Source: Glebionis coronaria
Taxonomy: Eukaryota > Streptophyta > Magnoliopsida > Asterales > Asteraceae
Length of the DNA stretch: 64,000 nucleotides
Direction of reading: 5' to 3'
Assembly: GCA_025667525.1 (NCBI GenBank)
Contig: CM046882.1
Location: 501,278,792 to 501,342,791 of the forward strand
This document shows positions 1 to 10,098 of this stretch, one piece after another. The translations under genes were made by a program, and so were the position numbers. How positions within the stretch are numbered: the stretch's first letter is position 1; the number at the start of each line of letters is the position of its first letter. Under the pieces are notes generated by a model. It was not told where the DNA came from and made no database searches. It was given only the letters and a program-made list of their open reading frames with translations.

Positions 1-1
1 G

Positions 2-1087
2 GCTATTGATGGAACACATGTTCGAGTGAGAGTGCCTAATAGAGATGCCCCTAGATATCGTGGTCGTAAGGGATATCCAACAATTAATGTGTTGGTTGCT
101 TGTACATTTGACTTGAAGTTCACTTATGTTTTAAGTGGTTGGGAAGGTACGACATCAGACTCGAGGATAGTAAAAGATGCACTCACTAGAGACGATAAGC
201 TGCTTATTCCAAATGGTAAAATTTTAATAGAAGTAAAATATATTACCATAATTTTAACATTAAGTTTTTATAATTTTACTATATTTCTAGGTAAATATTA
301 TCTGGTTGACGGTGGTCTACCCCATAGAAGTACACATATAGCACCATATAGGGGCGTTAGATATCATCTCAAGGAGTACTCGACGCGTGCACCTCAAAAT
401 GCAAAAGAATTGCTTAACCTTCGGCATTCATCATTACGAAACTCTATCGAATGAGCATTTGGTGTTTTGAAGAAAAGATTTCCTATAATTAGAAGCACAA
501 CAGAACCATTCTACCCATGTGATACACAATCTGACATATTCTTGGCATGTTGTATATTTCGTAACTTTTTACTAGAAGTAGACTGTGACAAAGAACTTGA
601 AGATGAAGTGATACACGATATCTTAGATGCAACACATGATGAGGAACCAAATGGACCAACAGACACGGACCAGGAGAACAAATCAAATAGTAAAAAAAGA
701 AAGGTTGATGAAGAGGAACCATCCCAAGATAAGATTGCCATTTCTCTAGAAAACATAGTCCATGCGTTAGACAGGAATTCCAAGGTACTCCATTTGTTTA
801 GAATATATATTAGTAGTTGTTTATCGTTCGTTTACTGTATATTGATATTGTCGTTATGTATTTGTTATTAGGTAATTGAAAACTCTCGTCCTCATGTGTA
901 TACGGAGGGGCAAATTTATGAAGAACTCCAGTACCTTGGTCTTGAACGCGAAGAATTACACACTGCATATGCGTTTTTCCTGGAAAATCCGATCAAAACA
1001 CGTGGACTGTTTGGTTATCCTACTGAAGGCAGATTGTTTTATCTGAAAGCAACAATGGCGACTCAAGGCTACAATACTCGTGGGTGA
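2..1087 (+). pseudogene. PIF/Harbinger (HARBI1-like) transposase, 5'-truncated by window, with Myb/SANT-protein-like tail
   Basis: Three exons are readable: 2-215, 291-784 and 872-1087, with GT-AG introns at 216-290 and 785-871 that keep the frame. Exon 1 opens with AIDGTH, exon 2 continues with LVDGG, and the third acidic residue lies in NSIE. This is the DDE triad of the DDE_Tnp_4 nuclease family, which cuts and pastes Harbinger DNA transposons. Directly after NSIE there is a TGA stop at 452-454. The family signature (AFGVLKKRFPII) continues in the same frame past it, so the copy carries a nonsense mutation. The C-terminal part (basic NSKKRKV stretch, then VYTEGQIYEELQ and LENPIKTRGLFGYPTEGR) resembles the end of plant Myb/SANT-like proteins, which are normally encoded by a separate ORF of these transposons. 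The true start lies left of the window. Family assignment is sure; function of this copy is unlikely. Confidence 0.88.
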
Positions 1088-1798
1088 TGATGTGTGAAAA
1101 AAAAATTGTTATCTATTGCTTTCTGCTTCAGTCCATGGGATTTATGTTTAAGTACTCTTCTTTGCGAGCCTTTGCGTGTCCGTTCTTGTAGTACTTTTTC
1201 TGTATTACTTTATGACTTTCTACTTCTGCATCATAATGAATTAAGTGGTTTGACTATATATTTTGTCTAGCTGCTATTTGCAGAACTATTGGATTCGTGA
1301 TGGAATGAGTTTATGAACTGCAGTTAGATTGCAAGTGTTATGTGTCCATAGTTTTGTGTTTGATATTGCAAGTGTTATTATATCCTTGGTTGTGTTTCTG
1401 ATATTGTAGTACTATTGTATTCCACATGTCCTTAGTTTTTTGTTTCATATTGCAAGTGTCCTACTAATGTGTCTGATATTGCAGTACCATTCTATGATTA
1501 CCACCAAATTTGGTGTTTCTTCTAGCTGGACGAAAGAGACTATGGACAATGGCACCTAACTAATTTATACTAATGTTGTTTGAGTTGTGTAAGGACCACT
1601 TTGAAGGTCTTGCTGGTCGAAAGAGACCATCCTTTGCGAATAGTAACTGTAATTGCAGTATACTATAGACAAAAAGTACATGATTTTGAGATTATATTAG
1701 TAAATTTGTATTTTCTATACCTTTTCCTTTCTATTCAAAAATAAAACTCAAGAACACATATTGCATTAACCATTTTCTTTATAATGGCATCCCCTACT
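1088..1798. other. Intergenic stretch without a recognisable gene
   Basis: AT-rich DNA after the transposase stop. Between about 1320 and 1490 a short motif (GATATTGCAAGTGT and variants) recurs four or five times as a degenerate repeat. I see no coding exon. It may include the 3' end of the Harbinger element, but I could not identify a terminal inverted repeat because the other end is outside the window. Confidence 0.5.
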
Positions 1799-1911
1799 TT
1801 GCCCTTCCCACCCTATTCCCTTCCCTTCTTTAAAATTTAAACTCGAGAACAGAGCGTTATTGCTTGATCAACAAGTCTCGGTAAACCCTAATCCACTCCC
1901 ACTAATTCACA
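1799..1911 (+). promoter_or_regulatory. Promoter/5' leader of the MetRS gene with telo-box
   Basis: The stretch is pyrimidine-rich (CCCTTCCCACCCTATTCCC) and carries AAACCCTAA at about 1883-1891, only 21 bp before the ATG. This telo-box is typical of promoters and leaders of plant translation-machinery genes, which fits a tRNA synthetase. No convincing TATA box is seen. The exact transcription start is unknown. Confidence 0.6.
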
Positions 1912-2023
1912 ATGCCGGAGAAAACTAGGCCCAAACTTCCGGTAGCCGGAAAACGCAACATCTTAATCAATAGTGCTCTTCCTTACGTTAACAACGTACC
2001 TCATCTTGGTAATCTCATCGGCA
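1912..2023 (+). CDS. MetRS exon 1 (N terminus with HIGH-type motif)
   Basis: ATG in good context (ACAATGCC). It encodes a short basic N terminus followed by [20 protein letters not shown] and then GNLIG. The HLGN tetrapeptide is the class-I HIGH signature that binds ATP. The donor CA|GTAAGT at 2024 is close to consensus and leaves phase 1. The sequence stops at the point where the Rossmann fold would continue. Confidence 0.85.
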
Positions 2024-2124
2024 GTAAGTACCACTTAATAGTCTATTTTTTTCATCTCTATTTTATAATACATTCTTTGTTCTTTTTTTTACACAAATTT
2101 GAGTCTATTAAGGGTTTATTTTAG

Positions 2125-2288
2125 CTTATATAACGTAAACCTATTTCGGCTTAGAGTACGGGGGTTTTTATTTCGCGCCGTGGGAAAACGCAGACTGAAA
2201 ACGCCAAAATCCACACCGTGTCTCGCGCCTAGGGGACGGCGCTCGTTTTCGCGCGAGAACCGTACCGTACCTTGTGCTCTTATATAAC
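2125..2288. repeat. GC-rich insertion-like segment flanked by a 10-bp direct repeat
   Basis: CTTATATAAC occurs at 2125-2134 and again at 2279-2288. Between them lie about 144 bp that are much richer in GC and CpG (GCGCC, CGCGCGAG) than all neighbours. This looks like a small insertion with a target duplication inside intron 1 of the MetRS remnant. No terminal inverted repeat is obvious, so the element class is open. Confidence 0.4.
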
Positions 2289-2379
2289 ATAACCCTCATC
2301 TAAGTTTGTTATGATATAATAAACTTTATAAGCCCACAGCCCCACAATTCACCAATAAGCTTAAAAAAATTAGGGTTTA

Positions 2380-2556
2380 TGAAATATAAGCCAACATATG
2401 GCTTATTTTCGGCTTCCCCAATTTTGTGGCTTATTTTTAGACTTAGGGCTTATATAAGTTTATCATGATTTAATTAACTTATATAAGCCTATAAACCTCC
2501 AAATAAGCCACAAAATTGGGGCTTATGTTATATAAGCCGAAATGGGCTTACATTAA
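2380..2556. repeat. Inverted-repeat (MITE-like) segment in MetRS intron 1
   Basis: A perfect 21-bp inverted repeat lies at 2416-2436 and 2501-2521. It encloses further inverted TTATATAAGTT / AACTTATATAA arms. GGCTTAT and ATAAGCC words recur throughout. The arrangement is that of a small foldback element, now sitting where the MetRS catalytic exons should be. Ends and target duplication were not resolved. Confidence 0.5.
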
Positions 2557-2644
2557 TTTTATGTGTGTTCTTAAATTCCCGTGTTTTTGAACATCTGGCC
2601 ATGTTTAATTTTATGTGTCTTTTAATTATTGTTCTGGCGTGCAG

Positions 2645-2774
2645 AAAGATGAGCAAGTGGAGTTTTTTAGTAATAAGTTTTCTGGACGTCAAGCAGACCG
2701 TGCAGGACGGGTGGCGAAGGAAGAAGCTGAAGCAAACAAGGTTACAGAAAGGTTGAACATTTCCAGAATTACAG
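2645..2774 (+). CDS. MetRS linker exon
   Basis: The acceptor is TGCAG at 2640-2644. The product begins KDEQVEFFSNKFSGRQADR, the conserved segment that follows the anticodon-binding domain and leads to the charged linker (RVAKEEAEANK). The donor G|GTGACT at 2775 leaves phase 1, which matches the acceptor of the next exon. Confidence 0.75.
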
Positions 2775-2991
2775 GTGACTTTTTCTTATTTTTGACCAGA
2801 AAGAAATTTTCCAGATTCATTTCAGGATCGATTGCACGACCGTCAGTTAATTTTCTAAAATGTGTGCACTTTAACCCGTCATTTTTGTACTCCCACGAGG
2901 CTGAGCTGTTGATATTATTTATGTATGTGTATATATGAAGCTTGATGTTGGAGTAAATAAAATGTTTCTCTTGCACTCAACTTGTGTGCAG

Positions 2992-3227
2992 ACAAAGGTA
3001 GAAAGAAAGAACCTTCATGTAAGTCTTCAGTTGAAGCAAAAACTCAGGCTGCTGCTGAACAGGATCTTACGATTAGCAGACTTGATATTCGAGTTGGGGT
3101 TATCATGGAAGTTCAGAAGCATCCTGACGCCGACTCTTTGTATGTGGAAATGATTGATGTCGGTGAAGAGCAGCCTAGAACTGTTGTTAGCGGGCTTGTT
3201 AAGCATATACCTCTTGAGAAGATGAAG
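2992..3227 (+). CDS. MetRS exon: start of EMAP-II-like tRNA-binding domain
   Basis: The acceptor is TGTGCAG (ends 2991). A lysine-rich linker is followed by [29 protein letters not shown] and then [31 protein letters not shown] and VVSGL are the hallmarks of the Trbp111/EMAP-II OB-fold that binds tRNA non-specifically. The exon ends in phase 0 at AAG|GTTCAT. Confidence 0.85.
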
Positions 3228-3585
3228 GTTCATTTTTTACACTTTTACTTTTCGCTGATTATTGAGACCAAATAGTAGACAATTGCATGTGAAATATTAT
3301 ATGTGTAGGGAAAACGAGAATGCTAAAGAACTTGAGTGAAAAGAAACACTCCTGACCCTGAGAAAAAAAAATCAATGGCCAGGCTGAATCTGTTTACTTG
3401 TGATGTGAAAATGATATGTAATTAATGTGTTCGTTTCTTCTTATGTTATTTAGCGTTCTGAAAAGAGCGACCCCTATATGTGTGTATATATGTTTATGAT
3501 TAAGAACTCACCATATAAGGTGTGTACATGTGTATGATTAAGGAACTTATAAATATGCTAATAATTCTTCTTGTTTTATCTTTAG

Positions 3586-3681
3586 AATCGCAAGGTCTGT
3601 GTTCTATGCAATCTGAAGCCAGCAAGCATGAGGGTCATTAAATCAAACGCGATGGTTCTTTGTGCTTCCACCAGTGATAAG
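3586..3681 (+). CDS. MetRS exon: middle of EMAP-II-like domain
   Basis: The exon is 32 codons, phase 0 on both sides, acceptor TTTAG and donor AAG|GTAATC. The product contains NRKVCVLCNLKPASMR and SNAMVLCAS, the conserved core strand of the tRNA-binding OB-fold. It is intact in frame with the exon at 2992-3227. Confidence 0.85.
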
Positions 3682-3801
3682 GTAATCAATTTATAATGTT
3701 ATAGATAGGCACAAACCAGGACTCAAGCCGAGACTCTCATATGTCTTTAGAGAAAGCAGAATATGTTAATGACATACTGTTTTGATATGCTCATATATAT
3801 T

Positions 3802-4140
3802 AGGGTTAATATACAAAGAAGTTATTAAACTTTCCAAGAAATTTGTGCTAAGGTAACGAACATTCATTTTGTGTTTCTAAGTTACTAAACTTTACTAAAC
3901 TATACATCACTATAATTTAGTGTTAATTTGAGTAACCTGAATGCATGTTTTTTGATAAGTTAAGTAACATAAATGTCTTGTTTTTTCATGTTAAGTAACA
4001 TAAATATCACGTTTTTGATACGTGGGTAACTTAATCAACCGGTCATATGAACATTAGTAACTTAGAAACACAAAATGAACGTTCGTTACCTTAGGACAAA
4101 TTTCTTGGAAAGTTTAGTAACTTCTTTGTATATTAACCCT
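3802..4140. mobile_element. MITE with long terminal inverted repeats in the last MetRS intron
   Basis: 339 bp beginning AGGGTTAATATACAAAGAAG and ending in its inverse. The two arms (about 3802-3890 and 4053-4140) are inverted copies with only a few mismatches. They are flanked by ATATATT on both sides (3795-3801, 4141-4147), a plausible 7-bp target duplication. There is no coding capacity. The tandem-duplication breakpoint of the 5.3-kb array lies 13 bp inside its right end, so downstream units begin with only the last 13 bp of this MITE. Confidence 0.7.
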
Positions 4141-4804
4141 ATATATTATATCTAAAGTTCAAGTTATGATTAATAGTGCATGTGTCAGTAGGTTTTGCTT
4201 GGTTAGCATTTTATTTTTATTCCGTTGTTGCATTGACATGTTTAATCTGAAAGTGAGATGTAACTGAGATTACTTTAGAGTTATACAAGGCAAGACTAGT
4301 AAAAATAGCATTAGCATGATTATATGAATAACATAAGATTTTGAGATAATGACATACTCACATATCTTAAAGATTATATAAAGACTTCAAATGAAAATAT
4401 GAGATACAATACTTGTAAGCCGAAAATGTTTGATTCTTTACATGACATCAAGGAAGGAGGGAATCTTGGAACGAGGGATTGATAATGGATTTGATTGCAA
4501 GTGTTTGGTTAAAATGTCTTAACTTTAACATTTAGGATTCAAAGACAAGTATATTCCGTACCATCCGTCGTAGCTATATATTCCCCCTCTCTCTTCATCA
4601 AACCTATTTCATCAAACCAAACAACATTATTCGAAATGATAGATTTAATCATACCTATTGTCATTCCGTATCATTCGAAAATCCATATCGATTGTGATTC
4701 ATAACAAAGTACCAAATGCACATAGATTTTCAAAGTTTAGATACGACACTTTTAAGAAAAAGGCGACTCTAAAAAAGACCTCATACTCGAAGTTGAACCA
4801 ATTG

Positions 4805-6359
4805 TGTTGGATAAATTAAACGAACAAACAATATCGAACAAACGAAGCGGAAGCTTTTATTCAAAACCTTAAATTACAATTCGAAAGCTACAAAGAAAAC
4901 TAATGACATTGGCCTCTATTTATAGGAGACCAATGACCTAAAACATACTAAATCCAAACATACTAAAAATAACAAAACTTGTAGGACAAGTCAAACAAAT
5001 TACCAAACGAACCCTAAAGTTTAACTCACTATCTAACAATCTCCACCGTGAGTTCAACTTCATACGAAACTTCAAAACAAACGAATCTTGGTCTTCAAAT
5101 TCAAATATCCGAATATCAAATTCCAAACGCCCCTTGAGAGTTTAAGTCACTTTTCTAACAATCTCCACCGTGACTTCAACTCTATTCGAAACTTCAAACC
5201 AAACGAACATTCCGTCTTAATTCGGAATTCCAAACGAACGAACGAATAAACGATCGACTCAAACAAACAAACAAACACACAAACAAACAAACGATCGAAT
5301 CTGAAAACGATCTCAAACAAACAAACAAATGATCGAACCTGAAAACGATCAAACAAACAAACAAATGATCGAACCTGAAAACGATCTACCAAACAAACGA
5401 CCGAACCTGAAAACGGTCAACCAAACAAATGATCGAATCTAAAAACGATCAACCAAACTAACGACCGAACCTGAAAACGGTCAATCAAACAAACAAATCG
5501 CCCCAAACGATCTTCACCAAAGACTATCAAATTCGAGCAACCAACTTCAAAACCCGACAAACGAAGATCCCAAATTTTCCAAACCATCAAATTCCAAACA
5601 ACCCGATGCTTATCAAATCTTCAAACGACAAATCGATCCTCGAATTCCTAATAGTTACTCCACCGTAATCGACGATTCCCAAATCAATAGGTACAAAATC
5701 TTCAAATAAAAACCCACTTTAAGATTATCTAAAATAACTTATAACCAAAATCTTAAAATATAGTCGATCCTTATCAAACCCAAGACAAATCAATTTCTCA
5801 ATTCACAAAACAAAGTTGATGTGAACAGTAGCTAAACAAAACCAAAGATACTTGTCAACAATCTAGGCACCAAAACCAAATTTGATGAAATCAATATTAC
5901 ACTTCCACCGACCCATTAAAATTCTATAACCAATCAAATGCAATCTAAACGACCCATTCTTTTTTCCCTTGATCGAGAATAAACTGATTCAATATTCTCG
6001 ACTTCGAACAAAGACATAACGATTAATTAGTTTCGAAAAAAAACGAACCTCAAATCAAACGAACCAATTTTTTCTTCTTTTTCTTTTTCTTCATCGTGAT
6101 GGATCGACCTCGCTCTGATACCACTTGTTGGATAAATTAAACGAACAAACAATATCGAACAAACGAAGCGGAAGCTTTTATTCAAAACCTTAAATTACAA
6201 TTCGAAAGCTACAAAGAAAACTAATGACATTGGCCTCTATTTATAGGAGACCAATGACCTAAAACATACTAAATCCAAACATACTAAAAATAACAAAACT
6301 TGTAGGACAAGTCAAACAAATTACCAAACGAACCCTAAAGTTTAACTCACTATCTAACA
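4805..6359 (-). mobile_element. TRIM-like short LTR retrotransposon, unit 1
   Basis: Two 234-bp direct repeats (4805-5038 and 6126-6359) begin TGTTGGATAAAT and end ATCTAACA, flanked by the target duplication AATTG (4800-4804, 6360-6364). The primer-binding site TGGTATCAGAGCG, complementary to initiator tRNA-Met, lies beside the right LTR on the minus strand (6110-6122), so the element points left. A polypurine-like ACGGTGGAGAT lies beside the left LTR. The 1.1-kb interior has no protein. About 5225-5500 is an AAACAAAC/GATCGAACCTGAAAAC minisatellite. The family is non-autonomous. Confidence 0.85.
4912..4941 (-). promoter_or_regulatory. TRIM LTR TATA box within a CCAAT hairpin
   Basis: CTATAAATAG (minus strand) lies centrally in an imperfect palindrome whose arms are CATTGG and CCAATG. 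The same hairpin is present in both LTRs and in every array unit. It is a likely core promoter of the element. Confidence 0.5.
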
Positions 6360-6518
6360 AATTGTATAAGAAAGACTGTTCACACCCTAAATTCCGTGAA
6401 CATGATGACATAAAACCATGTTAAACATTTAGCTGCTTTTCTAATGAGTCCTTTTTCTAGCTGCATAAAACCAAACGTTAAAGTTTATGTGTGCCTGATT
6501 GCGTTAATATATTTTCAG

Positions 6519-6749
6519 GTCGAATTGTTGGATCCGCCTGCTTCTGCTATTATCGGAGAAAGGGTTACCTTTTCTGGGTTTAATGGCCAGCCTGATGCTC
6601 TTCTTAACCCAAAGAAGAAGGTTTGGGAGACACTACAAGTGGATCTACATACAGACAGAGATCTTGTAGCCTGTTATAAAGATATACCATTCACCACTTC
6701 TGCAGGCGTTTGCAAGGTTTTATCCATATCTGATGGAACAATAGGATAA
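6519..6749 (+). CDS. MetRS terminal exon, copy 1
   Basis: After the acceptor TTTTCAG (ends 6518) the exon encodes VELLDPPASAIIGERVTFSG, then the NPKKKVWE segment and VACYKDIPFTTSAGVCKV, and stops at TAA 6747-6749. This is the C-terminal half of the EMAP-II-like tRNA-binding domain. It is phase 0, so it joins correctly to the exon ending at 3681, 2.8 kb upstream. The intervening intron contains the MITE and the TRIM-like element. Confidence 0.88.
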   Translation, partial: VELLDPPASAIIGERVTFSGFNGQPDALLNPKKKVWETLQVDLHTDRDLVACYKDIPFTTSAGVCKVLSISDGTIG

Positions 6750-7080
6750 ACGCCTGCATGACTGCATGACGTTCGTTCAACTTGTTGTATTACTGTTCTG
6801 TTCACATATTACTGGTGGCTGTTGTTGTGTTAGCTTAATGGTGCAGCAAAGTACCTCTCATGAGGATTTATTTTATGAAATTTAACTCTTTAAATTTCTG
6901 AAGAGTGAATTGCAAAACTGCGTGTGTTACAAGTTTGCTTCTTATACCATATATACCAACCACGAATATTTTAGTTAAGTCACACATCCAGTATTAGTTT
7001 TGAGAGATGACTTTCAAAGTGGGTCAAGTTCTCAGAATCGGGTCATTTTTATAGAAAAAAAAAATATTTATTTAATGTGC
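6750..7080. other. 3' flank of MetRS terminal exon (unit 1)
   Basis: AT-rich sequence after the stop codon, presumably 3' UTR and downstream DNA. No separate gene or strong signal is seen. The same stretch recurs in units 2 and 3. Confidence 0.5.
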
Positions 7081-8135
7081 ACAACTCATAAGAGCATCTT
7101 TGATGCTTACAAATGGTGAATGATTTTTCATTATTTTAAAAAGTATTTTAAATGTGTTTTTGGTATTGCAAAAACTTTACATACAAAAAGTTTTTGATAC
7201 AAATTTTAGTTATTTATGATAATTGCATTAAATGCAATAAATACTCAAAGTAATTTAACATTTCTAGCATTATGTCTACAATGCATCAAGTCTTCAATGA
7301 CTTGATGCATTTAATACATTTAACACACAACACTACAATAGCTAAAAGCTTGGAAGAAAGACTTGAGGTTTGTCAAGTTTTATGAAAAAGCTATTAAAAA
7401 AGCTTTGGTTGCAATACATAAAAACCATTTAAAAGACTTTGTAAAAGAGTAAAAAGTTATTCCTCATTTGAGCCATTGTGGGTGCTTGGATGCTGTAATA
7501 GCTTTTCACTATTTGAAAAAGTGTTTGGAGATAGCTTTTGGCATTGTATTAGACTTTTTAAAAAGCTACAAGTCTTTCACAAAAGCTCTAGCCAATTAAT
7601 GTGATACGTATTTAATGCATCCGATGCAAAAAATCTTTAATAGTTTCTTGCATTGTATATACTGTAAGAGAATCTACAATGGTACCAAGTCTTTGATGCT
7701 GTAATAGCTTTTCACTATTTAAAAAAGTGTTTGGAGATAGCTTTTGGCATTGCATTAGACTTTTTAAAATGCTACAAGTCTTTCACAAAAGCTCTAGCCA
7801 ATTAATGTGATACGTATTTAATGCATTCAATGCAAAAAATCTTTAATAGTTTTTTGCATTGTATATACTCTAAGAGCATCTACAATGGTACCAAGTCTTT
7901 AAAGACTTTATACATTTAATGCTTGAATTTTTTGCTAGGTGTTTTATTTCACAATTAATATTCTACCCATTTATTGACAATAGCTTTTTACATTTTTGCC
8001 CAAAAACTTAAATTACAAGTCTTTGCCAAAAAGTCTTTCATAAAGTAATACTTGTAATGCATAAAAATCTAATAAAAAAATTTTCAAATAGTGAAAAGTC
8101 ATGTAAAAACCACTCTATCGTGAATGCTTTAAGTA
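7081..8135. repeat. Complex of MITE-like repeats, unit 1
   Basis: The words GAGCATCT(A/T), ACAATGG, CAAGTCTTT and their inverses recur on both strands, as in GAGCATC-type plant MITEs. Inside, a segment of about 206 bp is tandemly duplicated (starts near 7489 and 7695, each GATGCTGTAATAGC). I see no ORF. The outer ends look like an inverted pair (GAGCATC near 7091 and GTGAATGCTTTAAG near 8120). Confidence 0.5.
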
Positions 8136-9345
8136 CGAAAAAAAACTAGTTACACCTAAAGTAAAAATATTGGTCGAGTAGGGTCGGTTTCATTTACGTC
8201 CGGTCAAAGTCGAGTCAATACCAAAATGGTAAAAGTTATCTAAACTTGACCTTATTTGAAATCTGGTTATTTTGGTTTGGATCAATTTGAGCCTTGACCT
8301 TATTTGAAATCTGGTTAGTTTGGTTTGGATCAGTTTGAGCCTTATTGGTTTGGATCAATTTGAAACAGGTTGATTTGAGTTCTGTTAAATTTGATGATAA
8401 AAATGGAACAAAATTGCTTATTTTACCTTCATATAAATTATTTATAAAAATTGGTAAAAATAAATAAAACTTTTACCGTAATATAACTATATTATAAATC
8501 GAATACTAGTTTTAATGCCTGTACACGCATGAGATTGGATCATAAAAGATAAAGTAAATAATAATTTCGTTATTGCCATTTTATGTATATATATGTTTTT
8601 TAAGAATGTTTAATGTTTATATGTTTGATTATATATTGTCGTTTTACTGTGCACAATGGCGGACCTTGAGCATTTATTTGAGTGGCCGAATTATTTTATA
8701 CATACCAAAGTAAAGAAATTGACAATAACTTTGAAACGAAATGCATAATATTTACACTACTCGTTACGAACTTTGTGAGGCCGGGACCCTCTCCAGTCCA
8801 CTAAAGTGCGCCATTATCTGTGCATCGTATAAATTAATATAAACTCACCTCAATTTTGTTTTTCGAATTTGACACTCCTTATTTTTGATATTTTTATTCC
8901 AAATAGCTATATATTATTATTAATCAACAAATTATGTACATCAACTTTATACGTACAATGGATTTATAAAAAATTATGATTTTATAATGCTTAATATTTT
9001 CTATAAAATAATATTAAATTTTTAAGATTCAAATAGTTATGATGCTCATGAACCCATGAGTTTTACTTAATTTTTCATTATATGATAATATTAATTGATA
9101 TTTTGTATAAATATTTGTTGCATAAGTGACTTGACTTTGTTTAACTTCAATAGCTATCCTTTTCAAGACATTGTGTGTTTAGTAACACATAACGATCTCG
9201 AAAAAATATATGTTGTTATAATATGTAGAATCCTGTCTATTTATTTTCATCTCACACCGATGTCTGAAGTCTTGCATTCATTTTGATATTTATTGTTAAT
9301 AACAATTTACGTAGATTGAATTTGTTAATAGACAATTATTTGTTT
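8136..9345. other. Non-coding part of unit 1 with a small MITE-like block
   Basis: Short direct repeats (TTTGGTTTGGATCA, about 8270-8370) are followed by AT-rich DNA. GTGCACAATGGCGGAC near 8650 and an imperfect inverse near 8810-8826 could be ends of a MITE of about 175 bp. The remainder has no recognisable gene. Confidence 0.4.
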
Positions 9346-9420
9346 TGTTGATACAAAAGTTGGATGATCCTTGCTTGACCCGAATTAGGCTTAATTCGGG
9401 TAGGCTGGGCTCCGGCTCTT
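9346..9420. repeat. 75-bp fragment of Tat LTR at end of unit 1
   Basis: The segment starts TGTTGATACAAAAG and ends GGCTCCGGCTCTT. It matches the first 75 bp of the LTR at 23048 and the same flank (TTTGTTT) precedes it. It then jumps to MITE/intron sequence (TGTATATTAACC). The joint shows a shared TCTT. Confidence 0.93.
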
Positions 9421-10098
9421 TGTATATTAACCCTATATATTATATCTAAAGTTCAAGTTATGATTAATAGTGCATGTGTCAGTAGGTTTTGCTTGGTTAG
9501 CATTTTATTTTTATTCCGTTGTTGCATTGACATGTTTAATCTGAAAGTGAGATGTAACTGAGATTACTTTAGAGTTATACAAGGCAAGACTAGTAAAAAT
9601 AGCATTAGCATGATTATATGAATAACATAAGATTTTGAGATAATGACATACTCACATATCTTAAAGATTATATAAAGACTTCAAATGAAAATATGAGATA
9701 CAATACTTGTAAGCCGAAAATGTTTGATTCTTTACATGACATCAAGGAAGGATGGAATCTTGGAACGGGGGATTGATAATGGATTTGATTGCAAGTGTTT
9801 GGTTAAAATGTCTTAACTTTAACATTTAGGATTCAAAGACAAGTATATTCCGTACCATCCGTCGTAGCTATATATTCCCCTTCTCTCTTCATCAAACCCA
9901 TTTCATCAAACCAAACAACATTATTCGAAATGATAGATTTAATCATACCTATTGTCATTCCGTATAATTCGAAAATCCATATCGATTGTGATTCATAACA
10001 AAGTACCAAATGCACATAGATTTTCAAAGTTTAGATACGACACTTTTAAGAAAAAGGCGACTCTAAAAAAGACCTCATACTCGAAGTTGAACCAATTG

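Larger units (their letters stand above)
1912..6749 (+). pseudogene. Methionyl-tRNA synthetase (cytosolic) gene with catalytic core missing
   Basis: Cytosolic plant MetRS charges tRNA-Met. It has an N-terminal class-I Rossmann catalytic domain (HIGH and KMSKS motifs), an anticodon-binding domain and a C-terminal EMAP-II/Trbp111-like tRNA-binding domain, about 800 residues in all. Here only the first 37 codons and the C-terminal part (about 44 residues of linker plus the tRNA-binding domain) are present, in exons 1912-2023, 2645-2774, 2992-3227, 3586-3681 and 6519-6749. Everything between the HIGH region and the linker, including KMSKS, is absent: only 621 bp separate exon 1 from the next exon. 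Exon 1 ends in phase 1 while the exon at 2645 is read in phase 0, so joining them gives a stop after two codons. The locus therefore cannot make MetRS as it stands. It could still yield a separate C-terminal product only from an internal start. The last exon is triplicated downstream. Confidence 0.85.

Noticed and set aside
5147..5392. Repeated Phe/Val/Cys-rich frame found in each array unit
   Set aside because: It is the reverse reading of the AAACAAAC minisatellite in the TRIM interior; no start context, no homology.
5225..5500. Regular GATC-bearing repeats looked CRISPR-like at first sight
   Set aside because: Units vary in length, no unique spacers, eukaryotic LTR-element context.
9095..9286. 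63-residue frame repeated in all four units (also at 14386, 19667 and 22797)
   Set aside because: It recurs because the unit is duplicated. It is AT-rich, has no recognisable domain and its start is not conserved as ATG.
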